NCBI RefSeq assembly: GCF_020524765.1
Contig: NZ_JAIVLR010000001.1
Location: forward strand, 124,001-188,000
Direction: 5' to 3'
DNA: 64,000 bases
Source of the DNA: Qipengyuania gaetbuli
GTDB lineage: Bacteria > Pseudomonadota > Alphaproteobacteria > Sphingomonadales > Sphingomonadaceae
Positions 9,001-17,079 of the stretch are shown in pieces. Every line of letters begins with the position of its first letter. Position 1 is the stretch's first letter. The position numbers and the translations under genes were made by a program. The notes beneath the pieces are model-generated. The model made no database searches. It was not told the DNA's origin and was given only the letters and a program-made list of their open reading frames with translations.

Positions 9001-9484
9001 GCACCTCGCGGCTGAGGAGGTCGCGCTCGCGATCCTCCATCGGCTGGCTGCCGGGCAGGATTTCAGCCTCTGCCGGGAAGGCTGCGAGCAGGTATTGCGC
9101 AAAGGCGTGGATCGTATCGATCCTGAGGCCGCCGCCCGGACAATCGAGCACGCGGGCAAAGAGCGAGCGTGCCCGCGCCCGCGTATCGGGATCGGTCCGC
9201 GCGCCTAGGTTGCCCAGCTCTTCGGCCAGCTGCGTGTCTTCCATGCGCACCCAGCGCGCCAGCACCTCGTTCACGCGCACCGCCATTTCGGCTGCGCCCG
9301 CCTTGGTGAAGGTCAGGCAGAGGATCTGCGACGGGTCGGCGCCCGGCTCCAGCAGCAGGCGCAGCACGCGCGCGGACAACACCTGCGTCTTGCCGGTGCC
9401 TGCGCTGGCGGACAGCCACACGCTTTCCTGCGGGTCGACCGCATCGCGCTGGTGGCCGACCAGGGGATAGACCTTGCCGCTCAT
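6014..9484 (-). CDS. addA: Double-strand-break repair helicase-nuclease AddA
   Basis: 1156-residue subunit of the AddAB helicase-nuclease that resects double-strand breaks for RecA. It has a UvrD-type superfamily 1 helicase with Walker A SASAGTGKT (residues 25-33), Walker B ILVDEAQDTNRAQW, the later motif VMTVHGSKGLQAPIV, and a C-terminal RecB-like nuclease with GTADRLLV and VVDFKTARRPP. All catalytic motifs appear intact. The start at 9484 overlaps the addB stop in ATGA; an open frame continues 36 bases upstream but inside addB. It forms the end of the divL-tsaE-amgK-murU-addB-addA operon. Confidence 0.97.
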   Translation of the reverse strand: MSGKVYPLVGHQRDAVDPQESVWLSASAGTGKTQVLSARVLRLLLEPGADPSQILCLTFTKAGAAEMAVRVNEVLARWVRMEDTQLAEELGNLGARTDPDTRARARSLFARVLDCPGGGLRIDTIHAFAQYLLAAFPAEAEILPGSQPMEDRERDLLSREVLGDLLEKGDPRFVEAIAEMSRRKGADAVRGWLMKCAGYLDLWKLPGWQGDLSGAVRRVLGVPCDADKSWVAEACSDANFPVDILRSVLSAFDGWKTVSAETSRAFIEYWLSLDPVGRLGEIDGFRQRNCILKKDGNPTSMKGAEKNDPDFGRKQEVIGEAVRLVGERSALLDLAEFLAPQLEAGRAFALRWQEAKAREGLVDFDDLIQRAAHLLSDAAVADWIRYKLDRSFDHILVDEAQDTNRAQWQIVEALTDDFFSGEGARSDRIRTIFTVGDFKQAIFGFQGTSPRNFAEARDRFAERMRRAAEAADEARGAQRARTLQEYGLGQSFRTADNVLDFVDEAIGAIGSERLGLDRAAEAHKGQDRPGLVALWNTIHADSGMEEGEADDSWLGKHDRKLADRIARQVKRWMDDGFPLVKGDKPRRAGPGDVMILVRKRRDLASLIVARLYRHGVPVAGVDRLRLGNPLVVKDLMAAIRFAAQPLDDLTLANLLVSPLVGWSQEELLEHGFRPKGVRLWEHLREGKHPRVVQTVSDLREILRRADYDSPQQLLHWILVGPMDGRRALVARLGREANDPIDELLNAANAYAASHVASLQGFIRWFDAGEGEIKREAGEGGDQVRVMTVHGSKGLQAPIVILADAAIGPDGAGDLELADRPLGTDLVHPVPLPGLRKDEKVGPLSEAEDIASAEAMEEHWRQLYVAMTRAEEALFIGGSLGPRDAKNGPHEDSWYARLKPLFGDEALEDDLWGARWEWGALSDAKLPPPPGGAEPRTELPDWAQRPVGPEPRPPRPLAPSGLGEVEGSDPPLPPEIAAGAARRGVLIHALLERLPEVAEDEREAKATAWLANRAPDLPDAERAEMLARALDVLREPDFAPIFAPGALAEIPLAATVQGQVVMGTADRLLVTDDTVTVVDFKTARRPPASLEAVPETTLRQMAAYVAALEAIYPGRRVSAAVLYTQTPQLIALPESALAPYKAAFPDRQESFALPPLE

Positions 9485-12400
9485 GTCTCGTCCTCCTCGA
9501 CGTCCATGTGCGGCAGCCATTCCTCCAGCCGCATCAGCTGGTCATAGGTGTCGTAGGCCGGATAATCGGGATTGAAGCGCGCGGTGAAGGGATGCTCGCC
9601 CTTGATCCAGCGCGTGATGGCATCGGTCAGGTAGGTTTCGGTCTCGGGCAGGAAGTCCTCCGGCTCGATCCCGGTGCGCTTTTCGTCGATCTTGAGCGGG
9701 GTCTCGACATAGCCGAAGCCGAAGCGATTGGTATCCGCCTTCGCCTTGGCGAGCGACCAGTATTCGAACGCGCTCGCTTGGCCCTTTACTCCGCCGAAGC
9801 CGCTTTCGCCCGCCATCATGCCGAGCAGGCCAAGCTGGAGCGCGAAGCCCTGTTCCACCATCTTGGACGACGGGGGCGATCCGGTCTTGTAGTCGACGAT
9901 GCCCAGCGTCCCGTCGGCGAAGCGGTCGAGCCGGTCGATCTTGCCGTGGACGCGCACGCCGTCGACATGCATCTCGCCCCACTGTTCCACCGCGACCACC
10001 TCGCGCCCGTCGGCATGGGTGATCTTATCCTCTACCCATTCGAGCGCTCGCTGCAGCCGCGGCTGCCACAGTCCGCGCATCAGCGGGTGGACGTTGCGCG
10101 CCTCGAACACGCGGTCCATCACCTCGGCAATCGGCACCTTGGGATCGGCTTCGTGCCATTGCTGGAGGATTTCGTGCGCCACCGTGCCCTGCCAGGCGGG
10201 CGAAGGTTCGGCATCGAGCGCGTCGAGCTCGGCAAGCTGCATGATCTTGCCCGCGTAGAACTGGTAGGGATCGCCCCGCAGCCGGTCGAGCGCAGTGGCG
10301 GAAATGTCGACCAGCCGCTGCTCGGCAGACGGCATGGGCTTGGGGCGCGGATAGGGTGCGGCAGGGTCCGCCCGCGAAATGGCCTTCGCCAGTTCGACCG
10401 CGCGCTTTTCCTCGTGGCGGGACAGCTGGTCGCCCAGCAGCGCCTGGACCCTCAGCAGGAAGCGGCTGGGAATGGCAGGCCCGCCTTCGTCCCGCGCCGC
10501 GCGGCTCAGCACGACTTCGGGTGCCCCCAGCGTCCCGGCAAGGTCGTGCGCGGATAGGCCGATGCGGAAATCGCTGCCGGGCACACCGAGATTGCGCAGC
10601 ACCGGCGGAGCGAGAAGTGCATCGACGCTGCCGCGCGCGGGCCACACGCCCTCGTTGAGGCCGGCGCAGATGACGAGATCGGCGCGGTTCATGCGCGCCT
10701 CCAGCAGGCCGAGGACCTGTACGCGGGCATGGCCGCCATAGGGCGGGCGGACCGCCACCTGCTCCATCGCGTCGGACAGGAGCGCGGCAACATCACGCGG
10801 GGCGACGGCGAAACCGGCCTCGCGGGCATGGAGGCGGAAGTCCTCCACGAAAGAGGCGAGGCTGCGCCCGTCCTCGCGCGCCCACAGCCGTTCGCCGCAC
10901 AGCGCCTCGGCACTGGCGGCCAGCGTATCGATCAAATCGCCGAGCGGCGCGGCGGCATCGTGATCGCGCGCCACCAGCGGTGCGAGGGCGGCTTCGGCAG
11001 TATCCCAGAACTTCGCCACATTGCCGTGCTTTTCCGACAGCTTGGCGGCGGTTTCTCTGACCGGGTCGAGGCCCGCTTCAAGCCGCGGCCCGCGCAACTC
11101 GCGTTCCACCCGGCGCAGCTGGCGCAGCCACACGCCGCGTTCCATCCCGCCGCTTGCCAGCGGGTGGCCGAGCAGCGCCATCAGCGGCACCGACATGGCA
11201 TTTTCCGCCATCACTTCGGCAGCGAGCAGGAAGGCCCGGCCCGCCGCCGTCTGGGAGAGCGGGCGACCCGCGGAATCGTCGGCGAGGATGTCCCAGCGTG
11301 CAAGGTGATGCACCACGCGGCGGGCCAGCGCGCGGTCGGGCGTGACGACGGCGACCCGCTTTTCGGGCTGCTCGACCGCCTCGCGCACCAGCAGGGCGAT
11401 GGCCTGCGCCTCCTCTTCGGGATTGGCGCATTGCATGACCCGCACCCCGGCAAGTCGGCGCTTTTCGGGCGGGAGGTCGACCCAAACCTTGCTTGCCTCG
11501 GGCGGCAGGAACAGCGCGCCGATGGCGTGGCTGCGCTCCGGCGGAGCGGCGGTCATGCCCTTGCGGTGCCAGGGCTGCACTTCCTCGCGGCGCACGCCCA
11601 TGCGGTTGAGCAAGAGCTTGAGGTGGTACTGCGGGTGCGTGACCGCATCGTCTCGGTCGAAGACGATGTCGTCGGGCGTGGGGCGGTTGCCTGCCCTGCC
11701 CAGCTCGTCCCACACCTCGCCGCTCATCGTGAGGTCGAAATCGGGCAGGATCACCGCTCCCTGCGGCAGGTCGGCAACCATGCGCAAAAGCCTCGCGAGC
11801 GCGGGCGCGGCGCTGGTGACGCCGGCGGCGACGATCGGGGTTTCGGGCGGGTTCGCCTTCCAGCGGGCCGCGGCATGATCGAACAGGCGGTTGCGCCTTG
11901 CCGCTGCATCGAGCGCGCCGTTCGCTTCCAACCACGCGAGCCATTTGACCTGCACGCGGGCGAATATCCGCAGCGATTTCTGCCAGTGTTCGGACAGGCT
12001 GGGGTGGATGGCGAGCACCTTCTCGTCGAGCAATTGCTCGGGCCCCACGTCCTCCACCAGCAGGCGGTCCATCGTTGCGCCGGTTTCGCGGGCGAGGCGT
12101 AGCAGCGTCGCGCCCTTGGGGGCCTCGGCGCCCATTTCCTCCGCAATCAGCGCGGCGAGCGCGAACATGCGCCGCTGCGGGTCGATGGCGGGCTTGATGT
12201 CGCTGGTACCGAGCGGGTCGAGCAGCGGGCCCAGTGCCTCGTCGAGGTCGAGATCGCCGACCACGGCCATGCGCGGCATCAGCAGGCCGGGCGTACCGTT
12301 CTCACCCGCATGGCGGATGAACGCCTCGGCAATCGTGCGGCGGGCGCGGCTGCTCGGCAGGAGGAGAGTGAGGCGGGCGAGGCCAAGCCCGTCCTCGGCA

Positions 12401-12501
12401 TAGCGCGGGACCAGCCCTGCCACGAGCGCATCGGCGAAACCGCGGTGGGCGGCGATAGAGTAGACCTTCGGCTGGTTTGCGACCCTGCCTTCCTCAGCCA
12501 C
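9481..12501 (-). CDS. addB: Double-strand-break repair protein AddB, alphaproteobacterial type
   Basis: 1006-residue partner of AddA. It begins VYSIAAHRGFADALVAGL and has the inactivated helicase-like middle typical of alphaproteobacterial AddB, plus a C-terminal PD-(D/E)XK nuclease with GKIDRLDRF and GIVDYKTGSPPSS. The C-terminal segment after VDYK contains no cysteine, so the four-Cys iron-sulfur cluster of Bacillus AddB is absent, as seems usual in this group. The GTG start at 12501 overlaps the upstream uridylyltransferase by 8 bases. Together with AddA it processes broken ends; both nuclease centres look intact. Confidence 0.95.
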   Translation of the reverse strand: MAEEGRVANQPKVYSIAAHRGFADALVAGLVPRYAEDGLGLARLTLLLPSSRARRTIAEAFIRHAGENGTPGLLMPRMAVVGDLDLDEALGPLLDPLGTSDIKPAIDPQRRMFALAALIAEEMGAEAPKGATLLRLARETGATMDRLLVEDVGPEQLLDEKVLAIHPSLSEHWQKSLRIFARVQVKWLAWLEANGALDAAARRNRLFDHAAARWKANPPETPIVAAGVTSAAPALARLLRMVADLPQGAVILPDFDLTMSGEVWDELGRAGNRPTPDDIVFDRDDAVTHPQYHLKLLLNRMGVRREEVQPWHRKGMTAAPPERSHAIGALFLPPEASKVWVDLPPEKRRLAGVRVMQCANPEEEAQAIALLVREAVEQPEKRVAVVTPDRALARRVVHHLARWDILADDSAGRPLSQTAAGRAFLLAAEVMAENAMSVPLMALLGHPLASGGMERGVWLRQLRRVERELRGPRLEAGLDPVRETAAKLSEKHGNVAKFWDTAEAALAPLVARDHDAAAPLGDLIDTLAASAEALCGERLWAREDGRSLASFVEDFRLHAREAGFAVAPRDVAALLSDAMEQVAVRPPYGGHARVQVLGLLEARMNRADLVICAGLNEGVWPARGSVDALLAPPVLRNLGVPGSDFRIGLSAHDLAGTLGAPEVVLSRAARDEGGPAIPSRFLLRVQALLGDQLSRHEEKRAVELAKAISRADPAAPYPRPKPMPSAEQRLVDISATALDRLRGDPYQFYAGKIMQLAELDALDAEPSPAWQGTVAHEILQQWHEADPKVPIAEVMDRVFEARNVHPLMRGLWQPRLQRALEWVEDKITHADGREVVAVEQWGEMHVDGVRVHGKIDRLDRFADGTLGIVDYKTGSPPSSKMVEQGFALQLGLLGMMAGESGFGGVKGQASAFEYWSLAKAKADTNRFGFGYVETPLKIDEKRTGIEPEDFLPETETYLTDAITRWIKGEHPFTARFNPDYPAYDTYDQLMRLEEWLPHMDVEEDET

Positions 12502-13216
12502 CCGTCAACGCCTCTTCGGTTGGCCTGATGTGCTGCGGCGTGCCGACTTCGTACCATAGGCCGGTGAAGGCGACGCCGAAGAGGCGGCCTTCGGCAATGG
12601 CGCGGTCCCACAGGATATTGGTCGAGAACTTGCCGTCGGGCGCATCGCGCAGCAGCCGGTGCGAGACCAGCTGGATGCCGGTGTAGATGAAGGGTGCGAT
12701 CCGGCCGGGCAGCTTGCGCTTCAGCCGACCTGCGCCGTCCATGTAGAAATCGCCCGTCCCGTCGAAATTATGCGCCCGCGCATGGGTTACGACCAGCAGC
12801 AGCGCATCCATGCGTTCGGGGTCCCAGGCATGCGAGAGGTCGCGAAAGGAGTTGCGCGGCCCGTCCAGCCAGATACTGTCGGCATTGCAGGCGAAGAACG
12901 GGTCGGGCAGCAGGCCCGCCTTGCTTGCCTTGACCATCCCCCCGCCCGTTTCAAGCAGCTCGGCGCGCTCGTCCGAGAAGGTGACGGAAGGGCTCTTGCG
13001 GAACTTGAGATGCGCCTCGATCGATTCCGCGAGGTAGTGGACATTTACCACCGCCTTGGCGATGCCCGCATCCTCGATCCGGTCCATCGCGCGGTCGATC
13101 AGCGGCTTTCCGGCAACCCGCACCATCGGCTTGGGCATGGCGGCGGTCAGCGGGCGCATCCGCTTGCCGAGGCCTGCCGCCATCAGCATCACCGTGTCGG
13201 AAGCCAGATCGCTCAT
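12494..13216 (-). CDS. murU: N-acetylmuramate-1-phosphate uridylyltransferase, MurU-like
   Basis: 240-residue nucleotidyltransferase. The signature AAGLGKRMRPLTAAMPKPM near residues 12-30 is the nucleotide-binding loop of sugar-1-phosphate nucleotidyltransferases, and NADSIW holds the metal-binding Asp. Homologues next to an AmgK-type kinase make UDP-MurNAc from recycled MurNAc-1-phosphate, bypassing de novo synthesis (known in Pseudomonas and Caulobacter). The start overlaps the kinase stop in ATGA. Function is assigned from the pairing with the kinase; a general sugar nucleotidyltransferase remains possible. Confidence 0.85.
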   Translation of the reverse strand: MSDLASDTVMLMAAGLGKRMRPLTAAMPKPMVRVAGKPLIDRAMDRIEDAGIAKAVVNVHYLAESIEAHLKFRKSPSVTFSDERAELLETGGGMVKASKAGLLPDPFFACNADSIWLDGPRNSFRDLSHAWDPERMDALLLVVTHARAHNFDGTGDFYMDGAGRLKRKLPGRIAPFIYTGIQLVSHRLLRDAPDGKFSTNILWDRAIAEGRLFGVAFTGLWYEVGTPQHIRPTEEALTGG

Positions 13217-14202
13217 GCGATTTCGCCCCCCTGCGCATCGCGCAGCGCCTGCGGGATATTGGCCTCGAACCACGCCGCGACAGGGGCAAGCGCCTCGTGC
13301 TGCAGGTCGCGTTCCATCGCCTTCCACACGCGCGGGATCATGCGCAGGTAGCGCGGCTTGCCGTCGCGCTTGTAGAGGCGCGTGAAGATGCCGACGATCT
13401 TGGCGTTCCGCTGCGCACCGAGGCGGGCGTAGTCGGCCTCGAAATGCTCGTCCGGACCGGCGGCCGCGCGGTAGCGGCACATCATGTCGTGTTCGAGCTG
13501 TTCCGACACGTCGCGGCGCGCGTCCTGCAGCAGGCTGACGAGGTCGTAAGCCTTGTGCCCGACCAGCGCGTCCTGGAAATCGATGATGCCCTGCTCCCCG
13601 CCCAGCTTGCCGGGTTCGAGCAGCATGATGTTCTCCGCATGATAGTCGCGCAGCACGGTCACGCCCGGCTGCTGGCGCTCGAACAGCGGCGCGAGCGCTT
13701 CCTCCCATGCGCGAGTCCAGCCCGCTTCATCGACCGGGAGACCTGCGGCAGGGCAATACCACTCGGTGAACAGGCCCGCCTCGCGCTGGTAGACGGCCAT
13801 GTCGTAAGGCTCGAACGGGCCGGCCGGCAGGCGGTGCAGCTGCACCAGCGCGTCGATCGCCTGCGCGTAGACGGCCTGTTCGTCCCCCGGATGCTCGTCG
13901 ATCCATTCCTTCATGCGGGAATCGCCGAAATCCTCGGTCAGGACCCAGCCCTGTTCGGGCAGTTCCGCGTAGATTTCCGGTGCGCGCATGCCATTGGCGG
14001 CCAGCCAGTGCGCGACATGGAGGAAAGGCGCGGGATCTTCATGCGGGGGCGGCGCGTGCATCAGCATGGCGCTGCGCCCGCCCATGCGCAGGCGGAAATA
14101 GCGGCGGAAGCTGGCGTCCCCGACCAGCGGCGCGATTTCCGCCCCCTGCCATGCGGTGTCGCCAAGAAACTCGTGAATGCCCTGCGGCAGCGTGTGGTTC
14201 AT
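13213..14202 (-). CDS. amgK: Anomeric MurNAc/GlcNAc kinase, AmgK-like (aminoglycoside phosphotransferase fold)
   Basis: 329-residue kinase of the APH fold. It has the nucleotide-binding GDASFRRYFRL near residue 29, WVLTEDFGDSRM, the catalytic loop VLRDYHAENIMLL (Asp and Asn) and the metal-binding IIDFQDALVGHKAYDL. AmgK phosphorylates the anomeric carbon of MurNAc or GlcNAc in peptidoglycan recycling; the adjacent MurU-like gene supports this assignment. I chose the ATG at 14202, which overlaps the tsaE stop in ATGA; a start six codons further upstream would lie within tsaE. Confidence 0.87.
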   Translation of the reverse strand: MNHTLPQGIHEFLGDTAWQGAEIAPLVGDASFRRYFRLRMGGRSAMLMHAPPPHEDPAPFLHVAHWLAANGMRAPEIYAELPEQGWVLTEDFGDSRMKEWIDEHPGDEQAVYAQAIDALVQLHRLPAGPFEPYDMAVYQREAGLFTEWYCPAAGLPVDEAGWTRAWEEALAPLFERQQPGVTVLRDYHAENIMLLEPGKLGGEQGIIDFQDALVGHKAYDLVSLLQDARRDVSEQLEHDMMCRYRAAAGPDEHFEADYARLGAQRNAKIVGIFTRLYKRDGKPRYLRMIPRVWKAMERDLQHEALAPVAAWFEANIPQALRDAQGGEIA

Positions 14203-14651
14203 GGCATCCGCCCTTGCCAAGCTTCGCCCGCCGCGACAACGGCCCTGCGCCCCTCGCCCACGGTTTCCAGCGTGATTTCGAGGCAGGCCACCTCATGTGC
14301 GAAGCCGCCCGCGTGATCGGGCCATTCGGCGATCAGCGCGGCACCTTCGCGGTAATCGTCGAGGCCGATTTCCTCCGCTTCGGAGGGGTCTTCGAGCCGG
14401 TAGAAATCGGCATGGACCAGCGGCACGCGAAGGTGCTCGTAGGTCTCGATGATGGTGAAGGTCGGCGACGGCACTTCGCCTGCATGCCCCAGCGCCGCGA
14501 TGATCGAGCGCGCGAGCGTGGTCTTGCCTGCCCCCAGCCCGCCCGACAGCGCTACCACGTCACCCGGCTGCAGGCGGGCCGCGATGCGTTTGCCGAATTC
14601 CTCCATCGCCGGAAGGTCCGGCAGCGGTTCGATGACCGGCGCGCCCGTCAC
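14199..14651 (-). CDS. tsaE: tRNA t6A37 synthesis ATPase TsaE
   Basis: 150-residue ATPase (YjeE) that works with TsaB and TsaD to make N6-threonylcarbamoyl adenosine at position 37 of ANN-decoding tRNAs. Walker A is visible as SGGLGAGKTTLARS near residue 36, followed by PSPTFTIIETY and HADFYRLEDPSEAEEIGLDDY, all family hallmarks. The GTG start at 14651 overlaps the divL stop (GTGA), and the stop overlaps the amgK start (ATGA). Position directly after divL is typical for alphaproteobacteria. Confidence 0.95.
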   Translation of the reverse strand: MTGAPVIEPLPDLPAMEEFGKRIAARLQPGDVVALSGGLGAGKTTLARSIIAALGHAGEVPSPTFTIIETYEHLRVPLVHADFYRLEDPSEAEEIGLDDYREGAALIAEWPDHAGGFAHEVACLEITLETVGEGRRAVVAAGEAWQGRMP

Positions 14652-16990
14652 GGCAGCGTGATGACCGCGCTGGTGCCCGCATTGCGGCGGCTCTGGATTT
14701 CCAGCGTGCCGCCATGTGCCTCGACCAGTTGGCGTGCGAGCGGGATGCCGAGGCCGTGGCGGCGCTCGATCCCCTTGCCGTCGGGCGCCATGCGGATGCC
14801 TTCGAGCGCGCGTGCGAGCTCGTGCTGGCTCATGCCGCGCCCGTTATCGGTGATCGAAATACGGTTGAGCCCGCGCTGCTTGGCCACGTCGATCACGATG
14901 CGGCCGCCGGGCGGCGTGTTGCCGATGGCATTGTCGAGCAGCTGGCCGATGGCGCGCTGCAGCTGCTGCTCGTCCGCCTCGACGATCTTGTTGGCATTGC
15001 CCTTGAGGTCGAGCGTCAGCCCGCCATCGAGGATCGACTGTTCGCGCTTGCGCACGATCTTCGTCAGCATCGGCAGCAATTCCACCCGCCCCTTGCGCAG
15101 CGGCATCAGCCCCGCTTCGGACTGCGAGAGGTCGAGCACGTTTTCCACCTGCTCGGTCAGCTTGCCGACCGACTGGGTGATTGCCGCCACATATTCTTTC
15201 GCCTGCGGGGTCAGTTCGCCCGCCAACCCGCTTTCGAGCATTTCGGCAAAGCCGCCGATGGTGGTGAGCGGGGTGCGGAATTCGTAGCTCATGTTGGCGA
15301 GGAAGCGCGTCATCACCGCGTCCGCTTCCTCCAGCGCGCGGTTGCGTTCGCGCAGCGCCTCTTCCGCCTGCTGCGAGGCGGTGACATCCATCACGGTGAG
15401 GAGGCCATTGCCGTCGGGCAAAGGAACGCCCGCGTAATCGAGCGTGCGCCCGTCGGCGAGTTCGATGCGCCCTTCGCGGTTCTTGCGGTCGAGCGTGGCC
15501 GAACGAATGGTCTGGCCGATCTGCGAGACCGCCTTGGGATCGACCAGCTGTCCGGCAATCGCTTCCAGCAGCTCTTCTGCCTGCGGATGGTTGTCGAGCA
15601 CTTCGCTGTCGAGGCCCCAGGCGCGTGGGAAACCGCGATTCCACAGTTCGAGGTGCCCGTCCGGCGCGAAGACGGCGAGCGCTTCGAACAGGCTGTCGAA
15701 GGTCGCCGTGCGGGTGCGCAGCAGCGTGTCGCGGGTGGCGGACAGGTTGAGCTGTTCGGTCCGGTCTTCCGCGATGAGCACCAGCCCGCCATCGGGCAGC
15801 GGCTGGGCGACGACGCGCAAATGGGTGCCGTCGGACAGCGGCCAAGCCATTTCCTCCGGCTCGTCCTTCTGGAACCAGCCGACCAGTTCGCCGCGCCATG
15901 CGGGAAAATCGCGCACTTCGGGAATGCGCCCGTTCTCGCGCGCGACCATCAGCATCTGCTCGAAAGTGGTGCGTTCGTTGACCACGCCGGGGGGCAGCGA
16001 GAAGACGCGGTGGAACGGCTGGTTCGCAAAGGTCATCCTGCGCCGCGCATCAAACTGCGCGACGCCGATCGACAGCTGGTCGAGCATGGACCGCTGCGCT
16101 TCGCGGAAAGCGCGGAATTCGCGGGCCTGCTCTTCCATTTCCTCGATATCGACCGCGTATCCGGCGATCCCCTCGCCCATCAGTGGCAGGTCGGTCACGC
16201 GGATCGTGCGGCGCGCGTCCTTGATCGTGGCCGACACGATACGCTCGATCGGCTGGCGGCGGTCGGCGGCCTGCTGGGCGACTTCGGCAGCCGTGCGTCC
16301 GCCGACAGTTTCGACCAGTTCCACCTGGTCGGTCACGACTTGGTCGGCGCTGGTGCCGCCCACCGCCTCGACATAGGCGCGGTTGACGAGCCGCAGGTGC
16401 ATGTCTGCGCCGCGGAACCACATCGGCATGGGCGCGGCCTCGATCAGGCCGACCAGCGCGCCGAAATCGTCACGCGCGCGCGCGGCCTCTTCGCCGAGGC
16501 GGGCAAGTTCGTCTTCGGTCTCGGTGAAATCGAACACCCAGACCAGTGCCGCGCCGCTGGGCGACACGGCCGGGTCCGCCAGCGCGCCGCGCAGGGCCAG
16601 CGTCTTGCCCGAACCCGGCGGGCGCAGCGACATCTTGAACGGCTTGGCGCTCTTCTGCGTGCGGCGCACAAGCGTGGAAAGCTGTTCGATCTGGTCTTCG
16701 GCAAGGCCGGTCCCGTCCTCGCGCGCCAGCTCGCTGAGATATTCGGGCACGCGGTCGAGCCCGAGCCAGCGGGCGAAGCGGTCGGGCGCCTCGATCCGGC
16801 CGTCGCTGCGCACCATCAGCGGGATGGCGGGGCCTTCCTCGACCATGCGTGCAAGCCGCAGCGCCGCCTTGCGATGCGATTCCGCCGCCTGCGCGCGATT
16901 GGTGGCGCGCAGCATCAGCCAGACGGCCGCGCCGGTCCACACGGCAAGCAATACGCCGATCAGGGGAAGGAGTGCGGGCGAGACTTCCAT
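14648..16990 (-). CDS. divL: DivL-type pseudokinase (sensor kinase with Tyr in place of the phospho-His)
   Basis: 780-residue membrane-anchored kinase homologue. One N-terminal transmembrane helix (about residues 5-27) is followed by several PAS-like regions, a dimerisation helix and an ATPase domain. The H box reads NMSYEFRTPL: the phospho-accepting His is replaced by Tyr569 (codon at 15284-15286). The N box LLDNAIGN and the G boxes DNGRGM and HGLGIPLARQ look intact. In Caulobacter DivL has the same Tyr and controls CckA and DivK in the cell cycle. The following tsaE and amgK genes match the divL neighbourhood. The start ATG at 16990 leads directly into the membrane helix. Confidence 0.92.
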   Translation of the reverse strand: MEVSPALLPLIGVLLAVWTGAAVWLMLRATNRAQAAESHRKAALRLARMVEEGPAIPLMVRSDGRIEAPDRFARWLGLDRVPEYLSELAREDGTGLAEDQIEQLSTLVRRTQKSAKPFKMSLRPPGSGKTLALRGALADPAVSPSGAALVWVFDFTETEDELARLGEEAARARDDFGALVGLIEAAPMPMWFRGADMHLRLVNRAYVEAVGGTSADQVVTDQVELVETVGGRTAAEVAQQAADRRQPIERIVSATIKDARRTIRVTDLPLMGEGIAGYAVDIEEMEEQAREFRAFREAQRSMLDQLSIGVAQFDARRRMTFANQPFHRVFSLPPGVVNERTTFEQMLMVARENGRIPEVRDFPAWRGELVGWFQKDEPEEMAWPLSDGTHLRVVAQPLPDGGLVLIAEDRTEQLNLSATRDTLLRTRTATFDSLFEALAVFAPDGHLELWNRGFPRAWGLDSEVLDNHPQAEELLEAIAGQLVDPKAVSQIGQTIRSATLDRKNREGRIELADGRTLDYAGVPLPDGNGLLTVMDVTASQQAEEALRERNRALEEADAVMTRFLANMSYEFRTPLTTIGGFAEMLESGLAGELTPQAKEYVAAITQSVGKLTEQVENVLDLSQSEAGLMPLRKGRVELLPMLTKIVRKREQSILDGGLTLDLKGNANKIVEADEQQLQRAIGQLLDNAIGNTPPGGRIVIDVAKQRGLNRISITDNGRGMSQHELARALEGIRMAPDGKGIERRHGLGIPLARQLVEAHGGTLEIQSRRNAGTSAVITLP

Positions 16991-17079
16991 TACCCGCCAG
17001 CTATGCGGCCAGCGGCGGGGATGCAATGCCCCGCCGCCCTATTGCCTTGCTTACCCGCCGAAAAACGGGCGTTTTGCGA

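Noticed and set aside
14648..16990. Frameshift or error in the sensor kinase H box
   Set aside because: The frame is intact through both sides and the Tyr substitution is the known DivL signature.
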